Assembly (NCBI GenBank): GCA_018701105.1
Contig: JABIWD010000002.1
Coordinates: 1 to 5,486, forward strand
From: Candidatus Uhrbacteria bacterium
GTDB lineage: Bacteria; Patescibacteriota; Patescibacteriia; UBA9934; UBA11717
Direction of reading: 5' to 3'
Length of the DNA stretch: 5,486 nt
This document shows positions 1 to 5,186 of this stretch, one piece after another. Position 1 is the first letter of the stretch. Every line of letters starts with the position of its first letter. The notes beneath the pieces were generated by a model. That model searched no databases. It worked only from the letters and a program-made list of their open reading frames with translations, and was not told the origin of the DNA. The position numbers and the translations under genes were made by a program.

Positions 1-76
1 CGGAGTGGCTGGATTTGCTGGGTGATTGCTAGCGTTTGCTGAAAATCGCTTAAACTACAAATATTGGCAGGTGCTC
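1..76. other. Left-edge non-coding stretch
   Basis: I see no gene here. On the plus strand all three frames reach stops within the first 45 bases, so this could hold at most the last few codons of a gene entering from the left. On the minus strand there is no ATG or GTG start, and the only TTG is followed at once by a stop. The bidirectional shape of the terminator at 242-269 would suit a plus-strand gene ending just outside the window, but that cannot be verified. Confidence 0.4.
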
Positions 77-225
77 GCTAAAACGAAAAGGTTGCTTTAC
101 TTCCGTTCGCAATGACGTGCTAGGTTTCTAGTGTGGCCGGGCATTCCGAAATGTCAGATAACTACTAGCACGTCATTGCGAGAAATGAGAGGCAGCGATT
201 GACGAAGCAACCTTTTCGTTTAAGC
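77..225. repeat. Two-part inverted-repeat element (REP/MITE-like)
   Basis: The outer arms 77-97 and 205-225 are reverse complements at 20 of 21 positions (core AACGAAAAGGTTGCTT). The inner arms 107-123 and 165-181 are perfect over 17 bases (TCGCAATGACGTGCTAG). The stretch between outer and inner arms is 9 nt on the left and 23 nt on the right, so the two halves are not the same length; the central loop is 41 nt. The CGTCATTGCGAG...GACGAAGCAA wording resembles, from memory, a dispersed extragenic repeat found in many bacterial genomes. It has no coding capacity and lies just downstream of the rplL terminator. A non-autonomous mobile element or REP-type hairpin is the likeliest reading; I found no clear target-site duplication. 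Confidence 0.75.
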
Positions 226-241
226 TGAAAGCAGGCAAAAC

Positions 242-269
242 AAAAACACCCCTAACGGGGTGTTTTTTT
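242..269 (-). terminator. Intrinsic terminator of the rplJ-rplL operon
   Basis: Read on the minus strand, a 6-bp GC-rich stem CACCCC/GGGGTG closes a GTTA tetraloop and is followed by TTTTTGTTTT, 11 bases after the rplL stop codon. A/T runs on both sides add up to five A-U pairs to the stem. A run of seven T on the plus strand means the same hairpin could also stop transcription arriving from the left. Confidence 0.9.
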
Positions 270-279
270 CAAGTGGTGA

Positions 280-708
280 TTACTTCAAAGTAACTGCTCC
301 ACCTGCATCCTCGATCTGCTTCTTCATCTCTTCAGCCTCGGCTGTAGGTACGGCTTCCTTGATCACCATAGGTGCTCCGTCAACCATGTCCTTCGCTTCC
401 TTCAAACCAAGTCCTGTGATTGATCGAACGGCTTTGATCACGTTGATCTTACTCTCTCCAACTGCTGACAACTCAACGTCGAATGCTGACTTCTCCTCAG
501 GAGCGTCTGCACCACCTGCAGCTGCACCACCTGCGGCCATCATCATAGGAGCTGCGGCGCTAACACCGAACTTGTCCTCAAGAATTGATACTAGCTCTGA
601 AAGGTCAAGAACAGACATTGTCTCGATCTCTGCAACAAGCTTAGCGAACTTCTCTGGTACCTCGACAGCTGTCTTTTCCTCAGCTGCAACTGTTGTTTCT
701 TCTGCCAT
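280..708 (-). CDS. rplL: 50S ribosomal protein L7/L12
   Basis: Stalk protein of the large ribosomal subunit; dimers bind the C-terminal helix of L10 and recruit translational GTPases (EF-Tu, EF-G, IF2). The 142 residues show the standard order. An acidic/Ala-rich N-terminal extension covers about 1-18, the dimerisation/L10-binding helices about 19-49, a flexible Ala/Gly/Met hinge about 50-71, and the globular C-terminal domain 72-142. The factor-binding signature TGLGLKEAKDMVDGAP (98-113) is intact. The protein is about 20 residues longer than the E. coli form, mostly in the N-terminal extension and hinge. The ATG follows the rplJ stop by 25 nt. No Shine-Dalgarno sequence precedes it; the start sits in an AT-rich ATATATATGG context. 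It is co-transcribed with rplJ and ends at the terminator at 242-269. Identification is secure. Confidence 0.98.
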   Translation of the reverse strand: MAEETTVAAEEKTAVEVPEKFAKLVAEIETMSVLDLSELVSILEDKFGVSAAAPMMMAAGGAAAGGADAPEEKSAFDVELSAVGESKINVIKAVRSITGLGLKEAKDMVDGAPMVIKEAVPTAEAEEMKKQIEDAGGAVTLK

Positions 709-733
709 ATATATAACTTAGTAGATTTCTTAA

Positions 734-1258
734 TTACGCTTTCTGCTCTTGGATTGCCTTCAATGCTGTAACGAGGCCGCGTAGGTTGCCCGCGAGGACA
801 TTCACGAAACCTGATACTGGCGCGTTGATGGATCCGACCAACTTGGCGTAGAGTTCTTGCTTTGATGGAACCTTTGACAGTGCGATCATCTGATCTGCGC
901 TGGCGAATGCTCCTTCAAATACACCTCCCACAATGTGGGCCTCTTCATGCTTTTTTGCAAAATCAGCTGCGAGTTTCGCTGCGCTAACCTCGTCATCCAT
1001 CCCAAATAGGGTAACAACGGAGTTGGGAAGTTCTGATGTCTCAAGATCTGATACACCAGCTTCCTTTGCGGCGAGCCCCATGAGTGACTTCTTGGCTACG
1101 ACGACCTGCACACCCTCATCTCGGGCTTGCTGTCGCATCGCTTCCATGTCAGACACTGTTACGGCTGAAAATTGCGTAAACACTACAGATTTGGTGTTTC
1201 CGAACTTTTCGGTCAAATCGGCAATCATCTGCTCTTTTTGAGCACGTGTTTTTGCCAT
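734..1258 (-). CDS. rplJ: 50S ribosomal protein L10
   Basis: Base of the ribosomal stalk: the N-terminal domain binds 23S rRNA and the C-terminal helix carries L7/L12 dimers. The (L10)(L12)n complex also binds its own mRNA leader to control the operon. At 174 residues the length is normal for the family. Visible hallmarks are the MAKTRAQKEQMIADL start, the VVFTQFSAVTVSDMEAMR strand/helix (25-42), the VVVAKKSLMGLA segment (52-63) and the PSKQELYAKLVGSINAP motif (131-147), followed by the L12-binding C-terminal helix (about 150-174). The start codon has no clear Shine-Dalgarno sequence (AATAAAGACCT precedes ATG). It is the first gene of the operon, driven by the promoter at 1448-1476 through a leader of about 180 nt. 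Confidence 0.98.
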   Translation of the reverse strand: MAKTRAQKEQMIADLTEKFGNTKSVVFTQFSAVTVSDMEAMRQQARDEGVQVVVAKKSLMGLAAKEAGVSDLETSELPNSVVTLFGMDDEVSAAKLAADFAKKHEEAHIVGGVFEGAFASADQMIALSKVPSKQELYAKLVGSINAPVSGFVNVLAGNLRGLVTALKAIQEQKA

Positions 1259-1281
1259 AGGTCTTTATTAGGTTTTAGCTT

Positions 1282-1320
1282 GTAGTCATTTGGACGAGCA
1301 ATTGCTCAACCTGTGACTAC
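1282..1320 (-). other. Compound hairpin in the rplJ leader
   Basis: On the minus strand GTAGTCA and TGACTAC (7 bp, perfect) enclose a second, perfectly palindromic hairpin GAGCAATTGCTC (1296-1307). It lies downstream of the candidate attenuator and ends 23 nt before the rplJ start codon. There is no U-run after it, so it is not a terminator. It may stabilise or be a processing site in the mRNA, or shape the initiation region. Function unknown. Confidence 0.6.
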
Positions 1321-1328
1321 CAGGCTAT

Positions 1329-1352
1329 AAAAAAACTGTGGATTCACCACAG
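1329..1352 (-). terminator. Candidate attenuator in the rplJ leader
   Basis: Minus-strand CTGTGG-TGAAT-CCACAG forms a 6-bp stem with a 5-nt loop, followed at once by seven T, about 90 nt after the predicted transcription start and 70 nt before rplJ. Its 5' stem strand (1347-1352) is also part of the 3' strand of the closing helix of the L10 leader, so the two structures exclude each other. Premature termination control of rplJL by L10/L12 is known in Bacillus subtilis. The stem here is short, so termination efficiency is uncertain. Confidence 0.6.
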
Positions 1353-1433
1353 ACAACGACATAAAACGCAGATATAGCACGTTTTGTACCTCGACGGCGT
1401 AATTAAGGTGTAAACCTGCCGTTGTCTTTGGTG
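1345..1433 (-). ncRNA. L10 leader (ribosomal protein autoregulatory RNA)
   Basis: The transcript matches the L10-leader plan as I recall it. The closing helix CACCAAAGACA (1423-1433) pairs with TGTCTGTGGTG (1345-1355) with one A-G mismatch. Next comes an arm in which ACGGC pairs with GCCGT and an inner AGGT/ACCT hairpin leaves a one-sided TTAATTAC bulge, the expected kink-turn-like L10 site. The conserved CGAGGT follows, and then a third hairpin AAAACG/CGTTTT (1380-1385 with 1363-1368). Its position directly after the rplJL promoter and before rplJ fits feedback control by the L10-L12 complex. The closing helix can be extended to 15 of 16 pairs (1418-1433 with 1345-1360) at the expense of the second arm. 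Confidence 0.85.
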
Positions 1434-1447
1434 AAGATTATGAGGGG

Positions 1448-1476
1448 ATTGTATAGCAATATGGTATTCAAGTCAA
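1448..1476 (-). promoter_or_regulatory. Sigma70-type promoter of rplJ-rplL
   Basis: On the minus strand, TTGACT (1471-1476) and TACAAT (1448-1453) are separated by exactly 17 bases; each box is one base off consensus. Transcription should begin near 1440, giving a leader of about 180 nt that starts just before the L10-leader closing helix. The -35 box is only 6 bp from the inverted repeat at 1483-1560. Confidence 0.85.
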
Positions 1477-1482
1477 CCCTCT

Positions 1483-1560
1483 TGTAGGGACGCCCTTCTG
1501 CGCGTCCGCGCTAGATTTTCTAGAACAGCTAGTGTGGACGCGATTAATGGCGTCCCTACA
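1483..1560. repeat. 78-bp inverted repeat overlapping the Nudix stop codon
   Basis: The outer arms 1483-1494 and 1549-1560 are a perfect 12-bp inverted repeat (TGTAGGGACGCC). Inner arms 1501-1514 and 1529-1542 pair over 14 positions, with CGCGTCC/GGACGCG perfect and two G-U wobbles further in. Six unpaired bases lie on each side between the arms, and a 14-nt loop closes the hairpin. GTAGGGACGC...GCGTCCCTAC palindromes recur as dispersed repeats in many genomes (from memory). The element supplies the TAG stop of the Nudix gene (1556-1558). It has no U-run on the minus strand, so it is not a classical terminator, although the hairpin may protect the upstream mRNA 3' end. Confidence 0.75.
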
Positions 1561-1987
1561 CGTGTGTAATCTGGGATTCTATTGGGTGATATCCCTGTAT
1601 TTTAAGGTTTTCGATGGGTAGAAACACAGGATCAGGCAAATTGTCCCATTCATGCCATTCCCAGCCTAAACACTTGTCTGGCTCGGTAACTTTAGGATCG
1701 CCAACACACTCTCCAATGACCCAGAGCGTAATGTAGTGTCTATTCTTCTCCGTGAACACATCGTTTGTGTATTGCTGCACTCTGCGAGCATTCAGCAGGA
1801 TCGTGCCCGTTTCCTCGAGTAATTCACGATGCGCGCACTCCTCGGGCGTCTCTCCAAACTCAAGGTGACCACCTGGGAAGCCCCAATGACTTGCTCCGTG
1901 GGCTCCTGATCGCTGACCGATGAGTATGTGCCCATCTCTGACGATAATGACCCCTACTCCGATTCTGGGTTGCGGTGCTTCTGACAT
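1556..1987 (-). CDS. Nudix hydrolase, NUDT15/MutT-like
   Basis: Predicted cytosolic pyrophosphohydrolase of a nucleoside diphosphate linked to another moiety. The complete Nudix box is present: G40, E46, R54-E55-L56, E58-E59 and G61 match GX5EX7REUXEEXGU, with Thr in place of the usual final hydrophobic residue. The metal-binding REXXEE core is therefore intact. The flanking segments HWGFPGGHLEFGET, YTNDVFTEKNRHYITLWV (73-90) and KCLGWEWHEWDNLPDPVFLP (105-124) resemble the NUDT15/MutT-type branch, which cleans modified nucleoside triphosphates; the true substrate cannot be read from sequence. Length 143 is normal. The ATG begins one base after the stop of the 726-aa gene (TAGTATG), and no Shine-Dalgarno sequence is visible, so translation is probably coupled. 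The stop codon falls inside an inverted repeat. Confidence 0.93.
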   Translation of the reverse strand: MSEAPQPRIGVGVIIVRDGHILIGQRSGAHGASHWGFPGGHLEFGETPEECAHRELLEETGTILLNARRVQQYTNDVFTEKNRHYITLWVIGECVGDPKVTEPDKCLGWEWHEWDNLPDPVFLPIENLKIQGYHPIESQITHV

Positions 1988-1988
1988 A

Positions 1989-4169
1989 CTAGAAGATTTC
2001 TTGAATGGAGAATGAGTGAACGGTTGTTGGCGACACGACTATTGCGGTTTTGGATCCTACATCAGCGTGGATCGATATAGCTGAGCCGAACTCGTCACTA
2101 ATAATCTGCGCAACCATGTCTCCTGTTTCCTTGTTGTAGGCGACGACTCGTTTCTCGCCAATGTCGAGCATGAGCAGGATGGGTGCGTCCGTATCTGTCC
2201 AAATGTCTTTTATAGAACCAAGCGGTGGATCGATCGCGGTCGTTTGCGCACCAACCTCCCGCCCTCCATCAAAGTGTCTCAAGGCGCTGCCGCTCGCAAT
2301 CCAAACGGTCCCATCGATAGCGATACTGGATGCCGCGGTAATGTCTGTGTCGTCTTGAATCCAGGCTGCCCCTGGTCCGTATTCGCCACCCTCGACGCGT
2401 TGATGTCTGTAGACCTGATTCCCTGACAGCACGTACAATCTTTCCCCGTAGTGAACGAGGTCCTTTGACTGTTCGGCCTCGCTTTCTGCGGAGTTGATAC
2501 CGATCTGCGATATGGAGCTGTTCGCTGTGTCGAAGTATACAAAGTTGTTGTCTTGATCGATTCCGACTGCATCGTTGTCATACGCAGTGGCGATCTTGAG
2601 CGGAGTCGAGCTTCCTGAGACATCGATGTCATTGATAGAGTTGTTCGCGAACGATCCGGCCTTTCCGTCTTGGAAGAACAGCGTGGTACCGGAAGAGGCG
2701 CTCACCAACTTGTTGATGATTGGAGTCGTGGTGATCTCTGGTGATATGATTTTACGAATTTGCGAAAGTTGGTTTTCAATATCTGCCTGCCGCTGGTCGA
2801 TCTCAGCTTGTCGTTCACTCTTACCATCGGCATCGAGTGCAAGTAATATCGCGCTGGCGTCGTTCAAAAGAGTTCGTGCTGCTGCGTCATCGTTGTAGAT
2901 GATGCTTGCGGCGGCTTGATCCCGTTTATCGTCGATGAGTTCGAGTTGTGACAAGAATGCTGCTTCTGCAGCCTGTTGGTTCTTTCCTATGTTGAAGTAA
3001 GCGATGGACCCACTGAACAATACAATGAAGATCACTGCACTTACGAGCAACATGCGGCCAGTAAGGGACGTGAGCTGGAACTTGTGTCCAGATTTCCATG
3101 TGCGACTCCATGCGCTCTTGGCGTCATCGATCGCGCGCTCCCGTTTGCTTCCTCGTGTAAACAACGCGTGGAACAGAGAGAATGCGGACACTACGGCATT
3201 GCTGACTGCATGCAAGAGGAACATGCCAACGGTCTTGATTGTCTTCCCGCTGCTTCTGAGTATCCTCATTATGGTTGCACGTCGTTCAAGCCGATCTCCA
3301 GACTTGAGAGCTCCTGCGAGCTTACCGAACGACTGAAGGACGTTCGGCTTTTCTAGATCGAGCATTTGCTCGGTCGTCTGCTCCGTTGCTGTCAGAGCCT
3401 TCATGCTAGCGTCGCTGGACACTTCTGGACCAAATCCTGTGATCACTTCCTTCTCTTTGCGGATTTGGAAAAGCAACATGGCCAACTTTGCGTTGGTGGG
3501 GAGGTACTGTTCGATCGTCTCGAGAGCTGACCCTGGAGGCAGGGTAGAAATGAGTGGATGAATGTCCTCCACGCTTATGAGTCTATGAAGATCGCGAGAT
3601 GCGAGCAGTAGAACGTCGTCCGGAGCAAGGTCGCCATCAAGGACAACGTGGAAAAGTTTCTCTGGTTTGATTTGTCCCGCTTCTGTTGAGATGTTCTGTT
3701 GAAGGTCGAACACACGGAAACGCTGCTTCGCGGTTCGTCGTAAGAAAAGTGCAGGTAAGCTGCCGGTTGCGGATATGATAAATGTATCTTGTTTCAAAAC
3801 TCCAATCACCATGTTCAAACTTTCTGGGGGACAGGTCTTAACGTTGATAAGGTCTTTAAGATCTTCGTTGACAGACTGCAGCGTCTGCTCAAACCTGTGT
3901 TGCAAGTGTGCCTTATCGGAAAGGGATCGGCCAAGCCGTTCAACGGTTTCTCGTAACAGGGAGATTACTTGTGGGGCAACTTTACATGCGGAGTCAATAT
4001 CCGCTAAAAGAAAAACATGTCCGTTTTTGTGTTCAAGCGGAATTGAGAACGTTAAGAATGTGCCTGAAGCTCGCCCTCTAACGATCTCCCGACTGGCTGC
4101 CTTGATAACTGTCTGGTTGGAAGACATAGCGTCGCAAATATTGCCGAAATGAGGTGCGTCAAGTATCAT
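1989..4169 (-). CDS. Membrane protein: degenerate PP2C/SpoIIE-like domain, TM helix, beta-propeller-like C-terminus
   Basis: I do not recognise this as a named protein. Residues about 18-236 follow the PP2C/SpoIIE phosphatase pattern: HVFLLADIDS (51-60) at the first metal site, IISATGSLPALFLRR (131-145) at the AGHxP-type strand, and APDDVLLLASRDL (182-194) at the TDG site. The usual DxxG, GH and DG residues are mostly lost, so it is probably catalytically dead. Residues 237-312 are a charged linker, and 313-336 are moderately hydrophobic. A Lys/Arg-rich stretch (340-372) precedes a clear transmembrane helix (373-393), then a helical, coiled-coil-prone segment (400-475). Residues 490-726 contain repeated short beta-strand units (such as ERLYVLSGNQVYRH and GTVWIASGSALRHFDGG), suggesting about five or six propeller blades. 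The positive-inside rule puts the propeller outside the cell. The start at 4169 is the first ATG after an in-frame stop; M15 is an alternative. It is coupled to the Nudix gene. Domain calls are by eye. Confidence 0.8.
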   Translation of the reverse strand: MILDAPHFGNICDAMSSNQTVIKAASREIVRGRASGTFLTFSIPLEHKNGHVFLLADIDSACKVAPQVISLLRETVERLGRSLSDKAHLQHRFEQTLQSVNEDLKDLINVKTCPPESLNMVIGVLKQDTFIISATGSLPALFLRRTAKQRFRVFDLQQNISTEAGQIKPEKLFHVVLDGDLAPDDVLLLASRDLHRLISVEDIHPLISTLPPGSALETIEQYLPTNAKLAMLLFQIRKEKEVITGFGPEVSSDASMKALTATEQTTEQMLDLEKPNVLQSFGKLAGALKSGDRLERRATIMRILRSSGKTIKTVGMFLLHAVSNAVVSAFSLFHALFTRGSKRERAIDDAKSAWSRTWKSGHKFQLTSLTGRMLLVSAVIFIVLFSGSIAYFNIGKNQQAAEAAFLSQLELIDDKRDQAAASIIYNDDAAARTLLNDASAILLALDADGKSERQAEIDQRQADIENQLSQIRKIISPEITTTPIINKLVSASSGTTLFFQDGKAGSFANNSINDIDVSGSSTPLKIATAYDNDAVGIDQDNNFVYFDTANSSISQIGINSAESEAEQSKDLVHYGERLYVLSGNQVYRHQRVEGGEYGPGAAWIQDDTDITAASSIAIDGTVWIASGSALRHFDGGREVGAQTTAIDPPLGSIKDIWTDTDAPILLMLDIGEKRVVAYNKETGDMVAQIISDEFGSAISIHADVGSKTAIVVSPTTVHSFSIQEIF
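4141..4169 (+). promoter_or_regulatory. Candidate promoter for the HTH-nucleotidyltransferase gene
   Basis: TTGCCG (4141-4146) and TATCAT (4164-4169) are separated by 17 bases; the matches to consensus are 4 of 6 and 5 of 6. The promoter lies inside the first codons of the divergent 726-aa gene, and its -10 box contains the complement of that gene's ATG. Use of the two genes may therefore be mutually exclusive. Transcription would begin near 4176, giving a leader of about 46 nt. Confidence 0.5.
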
Positions 4170-4221
4170 AATATCACATTAAGATATCAGGGGAGGAGTT
4201 GATACATTCATACTCACGATT
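4170..4221. promoter_or_regulatory. Divergent intergenic region with repeated ATATCA motifs
   Basis: These 52 bases separate two divergent starts. AATATCA (4170-4176) and GATATCA (4183-4189) repeat with a 13-bp period. The related GTATCA (4163-4168) and its reverse complement TGATAC (4200-4205) flank them, suggesting operator half-sites for the adjacent winged-helix protein (inference). GGGGAGGAG (4190-4198) looks like a strong Shine-Dalgarno sequence but ends 23 nt before the ATG at 4222, with no suitable in-frame start nearer. I found no convincing promoter for the minus-strand gene. Confidence 0.4.
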
Positions 4222-4827
4222 ATGCAAAAAGGTAACGAACAAGAAGGATTCGGTATTGAACAGCTTTTTGGTTCAAAGACACGCTCTCGATTACTGCAGT
4301 TGTTTTTGAAGCAGCCCGACGAGAAGTACTTTGTACGAGAATTAACGCGAAAAATTGACGCCCAGTTGAACTCTGTGCGCCGTGAGTTGAATAACCTTGT
4401 AGAATTAGGAGTCGTGGAGGTTACAGGATCTGATAGCAAGGAAGAGAAAACGGACCGAAAAAAGTACTATCAGGTGAACAAACATTTTACTCTCTTCGAT
4501 GAATTACGTTCTTTGTTCACAAAAGCTTCGATCTTAATTCAGCAAGATCTTGTTAAATCAGTGATTGAGGGGCAGCCAGTTCAGGCGTTGATTCTGTCTG
4601 GATCGTTTGTCGGAACTACTGAGTCAGAGACAGATATGTTGATTGTAGGGTCACCGGAGCCCAAGTCTCTGCAGGAGAGGATAGTCGCATTTGAGACAGC
4701 TCTGGGTAGAGAGATCAACTATACTGTGATGGCGACTGATGAGTATCTTTACCGCAAAGATATCTCTGACAGATTCCTAGCATCCATTTTAGATAACGAT
4801 AACGTAGTGATTCATAACACGCTGTAG
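4222..4827 (+). CDS. Winged-helix DNA-binding protein with degenerate nucleotidyltransferase domain
   Basis: Residues about 12-85 form an ArsR/MarR-type winged helix. FGSKTRSRLLQLFL (16-29) is the first helix, YFVRELTRKI and LNSVRRELNNLVELGVV (49-65) make the helix-turn-helix, and a charged wing follows before KKYYQVN (80-86). Residues about 115-200 resemble the MNT-type nucleotidyltransferase fold: ALILSGSFVG (122-131) supplies the GS motif and SETDMLIVG (135-143) the metal-binding strand. In that strand the first Asp of the usual DxD is Glu136 while Asp138 is kept. GREINYTV (162-169) corresponds to the later strand. Such fusions are usually annotated as transcriptional regulators; nucleotidyl transfer is unproven and may be impaired. 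The neighbouring ATATCA repeats make autoregulation, and control of the divergent membrane protein, plausible. The next gene starts one base after the stop (TAGCATG). Confidence 0.85.
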   Translation: MQKGNEQEGFGIEQLFGSKTRSRLLQLFLKQPDEKYFVRELTRKIDAQLNSVRRELNNLVELGVVEVTGSDSKEEKTDRKKYYQVNKHFTLFDELRSLFTKASILIQQDLVKSVIEGQPVQALILSGSFVGTTESETDMLIVGSPEPKSLQERIVAFETALGREINYTVMATDEYLYRKDISDRFLASILDNDNVVIHNTL

Positions 4828-4828
4828 C

Positions 4829-5185
4829 ATGATATTGGTAACCGGTATCTTTGATTCTGGTGTCCGGATTGGAGTAGTGGAGGACAAGTCGGTACGTCTT
4901 ATTGATGTACCGTATTTTGATATCCCGTCGGAAAGGTATCTGATGCAGATCGAGAAAAGCGTTGGCGATGTTGGGGGATGGGAGAAGATTGACGGTTGGC
5001 GTACGTCGACAGAAGGTGAATCGTTCACTTCTTTGCGCGGCCTGGTGACGCTTGTGAATGCTCTTTCTGCTCTTCATGACGTGTCAGTAAGTGTATTGGT
5101 GGGTGATAGTGCAGAGGTCACGATGGGTGATATGCCGCTCTCTCCAAGTTACTCGTCTGAACCAAACATTTCGAAAAGAAAGTGA
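4829..5185 (+). CDS. Short TsaB-like protein (t6A tRNA modification partner family)
   Basis: TsaB (YeaZ) is an ASKHA-fold partner of TsaD/TsaE in making N6-threonylcarbamoyladenosine on tRNAs that read ANN codons. The 118 residues fit its N-terminal lobe: MILVTGIFDSGVRIGVVED (1-19) is the first beta hairpin, SERYLMQIEKSV (34-45) the first helix, and WEKIDGW (51-57) the next strand. TEGESFTSLRGLVTLVNALS (61-80) lines up with the family signature GPGSFTGLRxGxxxAxAL, but with several glycines replaced. After residue 90 the protein runs almost directly into SPSYSSEPNISKRK (105-118), which resembles a TsaB C-terminal tail. About 100 residues of the usual 220-240 are missing. No leftover coding sequence lies in another frame downstream, so this looks like a compact form, not a fresh frameshift. 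It is translationally coupled to the HTH gene. The assignment is moderate and rests on the N-terminal motif. Confidence 0.65.
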   Translation: MILVTGIFDSGVRIGVVEDKSVRLIDVPYFDIPSERYLMQIEKSVGDVGGWEKIDGWRTSTEGESFTSLRGLVTLVNALSALHDVSVSVLVGDSAEVTMGDMPLSPSYSSEPNISKRK

Positions 5186-5186
5186 A

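Noticed and set aside
260..721. 153-residue open frame on the plus strand
   Set aside because: It is antisense to rplL, low in complexity (Ser/Ala rich), and runs through the operon terminator; rplL is unmistakable.
1483..1560. Intrinsic terminator for the Nudix gene
   Set aside because: The stem is strong, but no U-run follows on the minus strand (ACAAGAGGG follows).
2161..4152. Several plus- and minus-strand open frames of 60-126 codons inside the 726-aa gene
   Set aside because: None resembles a known protein, they overlap each other and the long frame, and the 726-aa frame shows coherent domain structure.
4127..4169. Start of the 726-aa protein at M15 (4127)
   Set aside because: It has no ribosome site either; the upstream ATG at 4169 is the first after an in-frame stop. 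Not excluded, since conservation appears to begin near residue 18.
4179..5077. Minus-strand open frames opposite the HTH and TsaB-like genes
   Set aside because: They are shadows of two plus-strand genes with recognisable domains and tight coupling.
4222..5185. MNT/HEPN-type toxin-antitoxin pair
   Set aside because: The nucleotidyltransferase is fused to a winged helix and its partner looks like TsaB; no HEPN signature is visible.
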